Part shown: in pieces, positions 55,147-64,000 of the stretch
How positions within the stretch are numbered: position 1 is the first letter of the stretch
Layout of the letters: every line of letters begins with the position of its first letter
Source: Isoetes taiwanensis
Taxonomy: Eukaryota; Streptophyta; Lycopodiopsida; Isoetales; Isoetaceae
Direction of reading: 5' to 3'
Assembly (NCBI GenBank): GCA_021234155.1
Contig: JAJEKV010000003.1
Span: 21,686,386 to 21,750,385, forward strand
DNA: 64,000 nt
Notes under the pieces: generated by a model
Told to the model about the DNA's origin: nothing
The model's database searches: none
The model's input: only the letters and a program-made list of their open reading frames with translations
Translations under genes and position numbers: made by a program

Positions 55147-57466
55147 ATATTGCTGCATACTCTGCTTTTGCTGAAGACATAGCAACTGAAGATTGTTTTT
55201 GGTGATATAGGTGGAATGTAACATGCAGCAACAAAACTGGCACTACCATAAGTGCAATGGAGTTTGACCTACATGTAGCGATTATACCTATCAGCTTCAT
55301 GAAGTGTGATATATGAGCAGTGTCATCCTTAAGATAGCAAGCGACTCTGCCACATCCTCGTTACACATGGCTATCATTAAATGAGGAAAAATATTGATAG
55401 GTAGATAGATAACTTCTCCAGGATCTAGCTGCTCCTCCTAACATAGTAATATAACCTGAGGTGGATTTTTGAGAATCTGTATCTCCTGCCCAATCAGCAT
55501 CTTCATGTGCCTTTAGAATCATGCCAGTTTCTTTGTCCTACTTGTACTCTAGATCATGACTAAATGTTCCTTTCAAGAAACGAAGGACTCGTTTTGCTGC
55601 AAGCCAATGTGCTTGTCCTGGTTTGTTTCCAAAGCGGCTCAGAAAATTAACTACATAGGCAATGCCAGGACGTGTACTATTTGCCACATAGAGTAAGCAA
55701 CCAATTAGTTCTCTGTACGGTATGTTTTCCATGTAAGTTTTTTCAGGAACCGTACTTGCGCACATTCTCCACCAACCACCATGGATGTTTTGACTGGATT
55801 ATATTCAACCATACAGAACCTTTCCAAAATGCCCTGAATGTTCCTTGTTTGCGTAAGAACCATTTTTCTAGCTTTTCTGTTCCAAACCAAGAAATAGCTT
55901 TAGCTCACCTAGATCTGTCATTTTAAATTTCCCTTTTAACACTGTTTTGCAATGGTCTAGACAATCTGTACTATATGACGCCATTATACAATCATCTACA
56001 TAAAGGGCGATTATACAGAAATTATCATCATTGCGAAAAATATAAAGATTACTGTCCGATTTTAGTTTCTCAAACCCTTATGCTTTTAGATAACTATCAA
56101 TGCATACGTGCCACTGTCTTGGAGCTTGCCTTAATCCATAAACTGCCTTTTTAGCTTCCATACCATGTCTTCTCCTTGCCCGTATCCTGGAGCCTGTTTC
56201 ATGTAAATCTCCTCCTCAATATCTGCATTCAAGAAAGTTGTGCTTACATCCATATGATGTAATTCCAGATTACCGGCATTTGCATATGCAAAAATAGCTC
56301 TCAAACTGGTTAGTTTAACAATAGGCGAAAAAGTTTCCTCATAATCAATACCTTTTTTCTGTGAGAAGCCCTATGCAACAAGTCTGGCCTTATATTTTTG
56401 TAAGCTTCCGTCTGGTCCCTTTTTAATTTTAAAAATCCACTTATTCCCGATTATATTTTTCCCTTCAGGATGCTTCACTAGCTCATATATTTTATTACCT
56501 ATAAATGAACTGCATCTCATCATCCATTGCGTGCTTCCATTTTTCTGCATCTTCTGCATTAATTGCTTCATCAAAACTGTTAGGTATACCAGGCTCAAAT
56601 AATGCCATTATTGCGGGAACACTATCTTCTGGCAAGAAAATTGCTTGTAACCGTCTACTTTTACCTGTTTCATGTCTGCCAAACAAACCCTCGTCTACTT
56701 GAAAATTTTCTTTTAAACGTTCAACTTCACTCTTACGTTTCTTAGAAGGTTGGGAATCAACAATAGGTATCTCACGACTATAGGTGTTTCTATTATCTGG
56801 CCATTATCTGAGACTTCAGTACCATTATCATCATCTATATCTATAGGAGTTTCAAATTTCATTTTATCTACAATCTCCTCCTTAACATTGACATCTGTCT
56901 TAATCTTAACATCTTTTATTTTTCTATCTTTATATAATACTGACTCGTTAAAGGTTACATCTCTGCTAATATATACCTTCTTGGACTTTAGATTATACAA
57001 TCAATAACCTTTTGTTCTTCGTCGTAGTCAATAAGAAAAGCCTATGTTGCTAGATCCTCAAGTTTTGTTCGTTCTTCTGGAACATGAACATAGGTTCGAC
57101 ATCTATAGGCTTTGAATTTATCATAATTTTGTTCTCTGCCAGTCCATACTTCTTCAGGAATGTCACCGTTTATGCTAATTGAAGGCAGTCTATTTTGGAT
57201 ATAGAATGTTGTCTTAATTGCTTCTGCCCATAAGTAATTAGGTAATTTTGCATGTTTCAGCATTGCCCTTGCAGCATCTAACACTGTTCTATTTTTACGT
57301 TCTGCTACTCCATTCTGCTGAGAACTATATCTGCAAGTAAGCTGTCTTTTTATCCCCTTTTCTAGCAAAAACATTTTAACCTTTTTGACAAGTACTCACC
57401 ACCTCTATCTGACCTTATGCATTTGATTTTTCTGCCTGTTTCACATTCAACTTCTGCTGTAAATTG

Positions 57467-57540
57467 AGTCCCCCATGTACTCTTTGTATTCTTTTGAGTA
57501 ATAAAGGTCTACGTTCATCAAAAAAAAAAAAAAAAAAAAA
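57467..57540 (+). mobile_element. 74-bp poly-A retroposon with 16-bp target duplication
   Basis: CTTCTGCTGTAAATTG flanks it at 57451-57466 and 57541-57556. The insert is about 53 nt with AATAAAGG, plus a run of about 21 A. It interrupts the Copia integrase. It is probably an extreme 5' truncation of an L1-type element. Confidence 0.93.
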
Positions 57541-58473
57541 CTTCTGCTGTAAATTGCTTAAATGCCTCTAATGCTTGACTTTTCTTAGTTAAAAAATGAC
57601 ATTTGGCCCTTCTACTGTAATCATCAATAAATGAAATATAATATCTCTTTCCACTTGCACTTCTTATATTCAAGGTCCACAAAGGTCTGTATGTACTAAT
57701 TCAAGCAAATCACTTGCACGCTTGCTACTTTTTCTAAAGGGTATTCTTGTATGCTTTCCTAGCATACATCCATGACAAATAAATTGACCTTTCTCTACTA
57801 AACAATCTATCAACCTTTTTTTAGCCATAAATTGAACATTCTTGACATGTGTGTGAGCCAGCCTTTCATGCCATAACTCAACAGATGGAAGCATTGCTGC
57901 AATTATACTAACTACTTCATCTTTGTTCAATTCAAACAAATCACCATTTATTTTTGATAGAAACGTAACTTTATTATTATGCAATATTTCACAAACTTTT
58001 TTGTCAAACACCACTTTATATCCCAAATCCACTAACTGACTAATTGAGATTAATTCCGGATTAAATTTGGCACACATAAGACATCTTTTAAGCTTACAGG
58101 TTTTCCATTAAGATCAAATAACTCCAGCAAACCCACTCCTTCAACTTGTTGCAAACACCCATTGCCCAATTGTATGTGTCTCGTTCCCACAGTTGAGCAC
58201 TCTGTAAGCATTTCTGAAGAGCTGACTACGGATAGCTGAGCTCCACTATCTATTACAAGAGAGTTAGCACGTGTATTGCGTTTAAATAGCAAGAAAAGAT
58301 TTATGAATTACCTCAGCATCTTCTTCTTCTTTATTTGCTTCAGCAGCCATATTCACAGCACTGGATTTGTACTGACCTCTTCCTCTGATAGCTCCACGTC
58401 CATCTCCTCCTCTTCTCCCTCGATTCTTTGGACTAAAACACTTAGAAGAAATATGCCCTCTCCCACCACAAAT

Positions 58474-59235
58474 TTAACAAAAGATCTCTTTAGCTAGATT
58501 CGGGCAATTAGCTTTTACATGACCATATTCATTGCAAACAAAACATGGACCAATCTTACTTTCCTTGCCTCGACCTCGAGATCGGCTAGCATATAGGATT
58601 TCAACTCCTTCATCTTCATCCTTTACAACTTTTCTCTGTTCGATCTCTGTGCAAACAATTCTTTCTGCCTCTTCACGACTCTTTGCTACATTTCTCACAA
58701 GAATTGCAATTTGCTCATAAGCAGAGAAAGCTCTTGAGATAGCTAATAATTCGGCTTCTTTTGAAAGAACGGCACCAGTAGCTTTCAAATCAAATAGTAT
58801 CATATCCAAGGTTTGAAAAAAAACTTCTAGATTATCACCTTCATGATACTTAAGACATCTTAATTCTTTTTCCAAAACATCAATCTGTGATGAGGATTTA
58901 CTTTCACAATTTTTTAGAAGATATAACCACATATCTTGCGGAGACAATCCTTGCAACTTCAGCAAAATACTAGAGTCTACTTTGAGACAAATGATACCTT
59001 TAGCTTCTCCTACTGTATCAGATGTTCCAGCCTTGCTTTTGGACTTAACCTTCTCTTTCTTGATTCCCTCATCGCTCAGTATTTCAAGTCTCGCCATCGC
59101 CTCTTGCAGCTCATTTGCTCCTTTTGGTCGCTTCACAATATCCCAAACCCCCTCTGATTTGAGAACCCTCTTGATCTTGGCTTTCCACACTTGAAAGCCA
59201 GATCCACCATTATAGACCTCAACAGCATTCAGCAA
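58474..59235 (-). pseudogene. Copia gag with two zinc knuckles; stop in the second
   Basis: The 253-residue frame has the Copia gag fold region (GFQVWKAKIKRVLKSEGVWD, then CLKYHEGDNLEVFF). The first CCHC knuckle is C231, C234, H239, C244. A TAA ends the frame between the first two cysteines of a second knuckle (C-stop-IC..GH..KC). In-frame pol sequence follows, so this was one gag-pol frame broken by one nonsense change. Confidence 0.9.
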
Positions 59236-59285
59236 TGATGCTCCAAAGCGGGTCGTCGTAATGCACCACCTAGCTCTGATACCAA

Positions 59286-59775
59286 TGCAAGTTTATGTAT
59301 ATCTATGCTTTCAAATATCACTGTACTTCAATTACTCGTGCTGCGCTGATTCAGACAGATAGTATACTATAAAACCAAACAATGATCTAGCTTATCACAA
59401 ACAATTAGCAATTTGCTACTATGGCTATCAGACTATTCCAGGTAAAAAATCCCAGAGCATTTGCAGAAAGAGAAACCTGTGACAGCCAATCAATCCAGGC
59501 TAGAATAAGCCCGGGCAACAAATTACCTCAGTCTGAAGGCTCTGTAGCAGAATTCGGCAGTTCTTCTTCATGCTTGCTCTTGATTGCCTTCTACTGGCCA
59601 GCAATCTACAATCATCCGGCAAAGATCCGAAAATGATCCGCGTTTTTGTCTGCCTACTCACCGTTGTCTTTTTCCTTCTGTTTTCTAATCTGTTTTTGTC
59701 GGTCAGGTTCATACATGCTTGCCAGGTGTTATTTCTAATAGTACAACCTCCTTGTGACATGATATTATTCTAACA
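59286..59775 (-). repeat. Copia 5' LTR with adjacent tRNA-Met primer site
   Basis: TGCAAGTTTATG starts two bases after the primer-site complement ending at 59284. The LTR ends TTATTCTAACA. Confidence 0.9.
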
Positions 59776-60930
59776 GTAATGACATGTAGTCATATAAGTC
59801 TATAACATCTGTTCTTTCTTTGAAAATAGACTTTAAATCTTGAGCAAGCCTTGAAGATTATCAACATTGATATCAAAAGCTTTCCGAACATGCTCATACG
59901 ATGGATAAAAGGGCAGAGCATGGGCCTCATCTTCAATCTCTGGTTCTATCAAGCAATAGGGACACAGCTGATCATTACGTGCTAATCCTTGCCATCTACC
60001 AGTTTCTATGGCAAAGGTGATGGGAAGAGTGCCATGTCCTGGAAATGGTTTTTTTTAAGTTCGATCTTAGATCTATTCCCAAATATGGCTGCTTATAGTA
60101 TCTTATAGAGGTCATTTTCACACTATTATTGCAATTCATTCAAATCTTAGCAATTGCTTTTGCCAATACAGCTCATCCCATTTATGAGGCCAACTGCCAA
60201 GCAGTATATCCCATTTATTTGCCCATCTGATTATTGAAGTATATCATCTGTTCAATTTTCCTTGTAAATGTATAAGCTCCTAGGCAGGGAAGCGTTCTAG
60301 ATCAAGATGTGAGATTCTCTCTTAATAATGTAACATTTGACGTAGAGTGTCAATCTCAATTGGGACTAGTTTCGTTTCAGCTAGGAGAATAATATATGGT
60401 GTTTGGGCTTTTGCGCAGGGTGATTGCTTCCATTCGCACAGGTGCACACCACCTCCGCATTGAGACAGGGAGATGGATTCGGGCAGCGTGAGGGCGAGTC
60501 TGTCGATCTTTGTCAGCAGAGCCATTGAGGATGAAAGTCACGCCCTCCGGGCTGTCCCGTACCCGGCATATCCGGGCTCGGTATGCTCGGTTAGTTGTGC
60601 CTCATCGGGCCTTGCATGAGCTCCGAGCCGCGGCCTCTGTAGGCTTGTTGGGATCGTACCTCAGGAGGTAATGGATCTGCGGACTTCGGTTATGCCCCAC
60701 TGTCCGACATTAACCTCAATTTGTACTTGTGATTATGTATATAAGCGTGCGGTATGTCGGCATCCTTATTGCTACTAAGGTTTTCCCGAAAACCCTTCGA
60801 GGTGGGGGTTTTTTAATCTGGTAGTAATCGCTTCTTTGCTCTCTCTTTGTACTTGGGTCCCATAGGCCAGTTGGTCTCCGTGGACGATAAAATCATATTC
60901 TATTCTATTCTATTCTCAATTCTTCGAGGA

Positions 60931-60967
<37 letters not shown>

Positions 60968-62040
60968 TAACGTTCTCTAGCTTACTCCATCCTTATTTTT
61001 CCAATCCAGGTACCTAGGAGGGACATCCATATAGCATTACTGGTTTAATAGTTTGTGTAAATGCTAACCTTCCAGATTATTTTGATCATATACTTGGGGC
61101 ATACCAACAATGCTCTTGGTCCACCTACTGCCCTCTTAGATGTTGCAGCTGTCCATTTATAGTTACAGGATATTTCAATTCCCAAGAATTTGTATTGTGT
61201 GATCGGTTCTAGAGCAACATTTTCAATTGTTGATTCAGCATGAGAGTACGAATCAAATATCATGATTTTAGATTTGGAATGATTAATAAACATACCTTTA
61301 TCTTGTTAAAACCATGAAATGTGATTGCAACCTCGATTGAGTTCTAGAGATAAGCACAATGTCGTAATCGTAAGCAAAGAGTAGCAATTTTACTACATGA
61401 TCATATAATTCAGTATAAACTCCACCGTTATTTTTAAGCCAAATCTCTACTTCATCAATAAACAATCCAAAGAGTATTGTTGAGCAGGGGCAGCCTTGTT
61501 TGACTCCAATAGTGCTGTGTATCTGTGCATCTGACTGAAGGGGAAATGAAAATTCTACCAAAACCTTTTTGTATAGGCATGCAAGTGCATCTTTGAAAAC
61601 GTGAGGGACTCCAATTACATCCATCTTGTCTTGAAGCTTGTCTCGGTCAACACAATCAAAGGCCTTAAGGTCTGGTTCCCCCGATCCTTAGCATCCTATG
61701 TAAGTACTCGGAGGGCCACTAGGTGATCAAGAGTAGAGTAATCAAACCTGAAACCAGCTTGACATGCTGCTATAACGTCTTGCATTTTTGGCCCAATCCA
61801 CCAGTTAGCCATAATATTCCCAACTAGGATTGTTCTTTTAAGCATTTTCTCTCTAAGAAAGAAGTCTGAAATCCGATTTGTTAGAAAGTTTGCTAAGAGG
61901 AATCTTAACCAGATCAATACCTGTGATATCTTCTCCTCCAACTCCAGGTCATCCACAGCCGCCTAGGTGCTTCTCAAATCGGTCTCGACATGCAGCAGCG
62001 CAGAGCCATTCTGCACGATTAGAGTGGGGATCCTAGAGGG
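59776..62040 (-). pseudogene. LINE ORF2 relic, interrupted by an opposite-strand LINE end
   Basis: Reading leftward from 62040, the minus strand has CQAGFRFDYSTLDHLVALR (RT fingers), GVKQGCPCSTILFGLFIDE, and LLFAYDYDIVLIS where FADD is expected. Next come a palm/thumb block and KPVMLYGCP (about 61030). After the plus-strand LINE end at 60404-60917 and a T-run (60929-60966), it resumes at 60400 and gives RWANKWDILLGSWPHKW. It ends with IETGRWQGLARNDQLCPYC and IEDEAHAL (60020-59900). Loss of the catalytic Asp and several stops show it is dead. The Copia element lies at its 3' side. Confidence 0.8.
60404..60917 (+). mobile_element. LINE 3' fragment with complete 3' end
   Basis: The coding end reads IASIRTGAHHLRIETGRW and later SVGLLGSYL, the same as at 1500-1690. 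The stem-loop is at 60765-60830 (arms ATTGCTA and TAGTAAT), the terminal signature at 60855-60892 and three TATTC units follow. It is nested in the minus-strand LINE. Confidence 0.85.
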
Positions 62041-63786
62041 TAGTTTCGAAGATCACACATGTGGAAATGCTAATGGCTGGACCGTACATGGCATGGCATG
62101 TTGAAACTAGGTCGTTCGTTACGGTCCGCCCCCTCTACACCATCAATATGGAACCAAATTAGGGATAAAGTACATGGGGATCTGGTGGGGGGGTGGGGGA
62201 GGGCTTCCCATTGACCGATATCGTTCCATCGGCCATGCAATGGGGATCCCAGAGGAAAGGATCACTAATACATCTTTTGCGAGGATCCAGGAGACCAGCA
62301 TATTTCCTGGTCCTCAGGTATGAACCAAGGTGGTCATTTCAGAGGCGGAGATAGCGTGGCCAATATCGAAGGGCTGATATCGACTGTTTGTATGTGATCT
62401 ATGAGAAGAGAATCACTTTCGGTCGACGTGGAGATCTCGAACATCCGAATTATGGTGGCTGATTCCGGCATCGTTATCAGCCACATGAAGGGGATCCTGG
62501 AGGCTAGGATTGCAGATTGATGATCCGGAGGTCGAGATTGCCAAGCATTTTTTCTTAATAATACCAGAGGCAAGGAATACCATGGACAGCCAGATACAGT
62601 TGAATACCAGATGCCCGAGATTGTGGTAGGGCCGAGATTGCAGTAGGGCCCCAAGATTGCGGTGGGTCGGTACATTAAAATGGAGGGGCTCCAAATGGAT
62701 TTTGTTGTGAACTGATGGGGATTATTTTCTCCTCGAAAGTTTCCAAAACTAGGATAAGACTATCTTCAGTCATTGAAATCAAGATAAGGAAAATATACTT
62801 GCATTTGTTGGTGGTTTTGTTTTTGGCAGACTCGTGCAAGATGGGGGCGATTCCAGCAAAGTAAGTTTTTTTTTTCCCTTGTAGGGGTACTAGCGAATGC
62901 ATCAAGAGCTTCAACTTCATGATGATATGAATAATTCTGGCCTTTGCAGATGTCTTCTGGTACTAAAGCTCTTCGGCTGGGTAGTCCCAATCCCTTTTAC
63001 ATATGGAAACGCTGCATCATCCTTTTTGGCTATAGAGCTTACAAGTCGTATTTAATTAAAGTGGGACTCATTCCATTCCCATTTTTTTTCGGAACCCTGT
63101 TAATTTACACAAAAAGAAGCACCCCGACCCGAAAACTGGCAATAATTGGAATTTTTGTCTATTAGTGTGCATCCAAGCATTTCTTCCAGTTTTCTAGGAT
63201 AGCGTGTCGAGAACAAGAACAATGCAATGCAAACATGCATTAGACCTATCAAGTTCTAATTGAAAAAGATTCTTAGTTGAACATTTTGGCTCTATTTTCT
63301 TAGGTGGGTAGACAATAGATCACAAATTCCAACAAAAATTATGCAAATCGTTTACTTAATCACCCAAAAATACTAGTTTTGAGATACCTTATATTCATAA
63401 ATGGGCTCATTACAATATATATTACAGTGGGTGAAGAGACCATAGTGGTCGTATGGGCACAATCATTACACCCTCTTCACACATGAACCACCTAAGTGCA
63501 AAGGCGTGGAGCTCTCTCCTAGTCACAGAGCAACTTACAGACGATAGAAATTTGTATGAGGAGTTCCTTTATGGGCCACGTGCTTGTATGTCCAACTGAT
63601 GTCACCACCCTCTTGTATGTCCAACTGATGTCACCACCCTCCCAAGCATGTACTATTTGGTCGTGATAAGGATTTTGCAAGAGACAAAATCAAATTAGTC
63701 AGTGATGCTACATGCAATAAAAAAATAAAATAAAACATAGTTCTTGGGGCCATTTTTTTAAAAATCTGAGGCATGAGAAAGGAAGC
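62041..63786. other. No gene assigned
   Basis: A 73-residue plus-strand frame at 62944-63165 has a hydrophobic stretch (LIPFPFFFGTLLIY) and follows a possible acceptor (TTTGCAG). It might be an exon of a small membrane protein, but I recognise no family. A 29-bp direct repeat containing TGTATGTCCAACTGATG lies near 63580-63640. The rest is unassigned. Confidence 0.3.
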
Positions 63787-64000
63787 TCAAAGGGAAAAAC
63801 GCGGGTTTTTAGGGGTGAAGGCCTTTCTCGACTTCGCGAGTCGAGAAAGGCAACTCAAAGCAAAAAACGCGAGTTTTATGGGTGGAAGGCCTTTTCGACT
63901 CGCGAAGTCGAGAAAGGCGACCAAAGCGAAAAACACAAGTTTTATGGGTGGAAGGCCTTTCGACTCGCTGAGTCGAGAAAGGCAACTCAAAACAAAAACG
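63787..64000. repeat. Minisatellite with palindromic core, continuing past the window
   Basis: Three units of about 67 bp, plus the start of a fourth, contain AAACGCGAGTTTTATGGGTGGAAGGCC followed in two parts by a dyad: CTTTCTCGACT..AGTCGAGAAAG around TCGCG. Units differ by a few bases. Frames read through it have no meaning. Confidence 0.92.

Larger units (their letters stand above)
54780..58292 (-). pseudogene. Copia pol: protease, integrase, RT and RNase H, broken
   Basis: On the minus strand, VIDSGAQLSVVSS (about 58250) is the aspartic protease. WHERLAHTHVKNV and CHGCMLGK are the integrase HHCC zinc finger, with HTDLCGP holding the first catalytic Asp. QQNGVAERKNRT ends the integrase core (about 57310). 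GNKWIFKIK and YKARLVA open the RT. An intact YVDD sits at about 55992-56006. SSAKAEYAA and KEIMWLKGLL belong to RNase H, split by a LINE-tail insertion. The frame is broken in at least six places. This polyprotein would process, copy and integrate the element. Confidence 0.9.
54289..59775 (-). mobile_element. Full-length Copia (Ty1) LTR retrotransposon, inactivated
   Basis: LTRs lie at 54289-54770 (482 bp) and 59286-59775 (490 bp) with TG..CA ends and evident divergence. The primer-site complement CTCTGATACCA lies next to the right LTR (59274-59284), so the element is on the minus strand. Gene order is gag, protease, integrase, RT, RNase H, as in Copia. The flanks share GTAA (54285-54288 and 59776-59779), a likely target duplication. 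Frame breaks, stops and two later insertions (55083-55146 and 57467-57540) show it is dead. Confidence 0.93.

Noticed and set aside
63787-63990. 67-residue minus-strand frame with internal repeats
   Set aside because: It is a read-through of the minisatellite, with no coding evidence.

Overview
ORGANISM. This is nuclear DNA of a land plant, most likely a non-seed plant (fern or lycophyte). The evidence is spliceosomal introns, plant-type bromodomain and SET-TPR genes, several decayed organelle-type PPR genes, and plant LTR elements primed by initiator-Met tRNA. There are also two copies of what I read as a Replitron, a single-tyrosine HUH Rep transposon class known to be abundant in non-seed plants. 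I cannot name the species. Only two host genes look functional: a nine-exon bromodomain gene (15554-19528, with one suspicious 1-nt frameshift) and a single-exon TPR-SET gene (43152-45044). Nearly everything else is mobile DNA or gene relics.  LAYOUT. 1-3.4 kb: gypsy integrase remnant, a 5'-truncated LINE with its complete 3' end, and several short repeats ending in the same LINE 3' signature. 4.5-5.6 kb: broken hAT transposase. 6.2-10.3 kb: decayed plus-strand PPR gene(s), with a complete 417-bp TRIM retrotransposon at 6998-7414. 12.9-15.1 kb: decayed minus-strand PPR gene. 15.5-19.5 kb: bromodomain gene. 20.28-26.34 kb: a large imperfect palindrome of two opposed Replitron-like elements, both with damaged Rep genes. 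25.74-39.48 kb: a direct tandem duplication (units of 6803 and 6935 bp) that copied the outer part of one palindrome arm, an internally deleted LINE, a foldback/MITE-like element and an LTR/PBS edge. The second unit later gained an L1-type insertion with a 15-bp target duplication, a pentamer expansion and a 765-bp deletion. 43.2-45.0 kb: TPR-SET gene. 45-52 kb: mostly repeats and unrecognised DNA, with a nitrate-reductase-like fragment. 52.9-54.3 kb: cytochrome P450 pseudogene. 54.29-59.78 kb: full-length but inactivated minus-strand Copia element containing two tiny retroposon insertions. 59.8-62.0 kb: minus-strand LINE broken by a plus-strand LINE tail. 63.79-64.0 kb: minisatellite with a palindromic core, running off the window.  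HOW IT FITS TOGETHER. One LINE family links much of the window. Its 3' end has a long stem-loop, then a short GGCC-type hairpin, then GGACGATAAAA and a pentamer (TATTC)n tail. This end recurs at least ten times, often with almost no upstream LINE sequence. The tandem duplication gives internal before/after pairs for several later events. The most unusual structure is the head-to-head Replitron-like pair.
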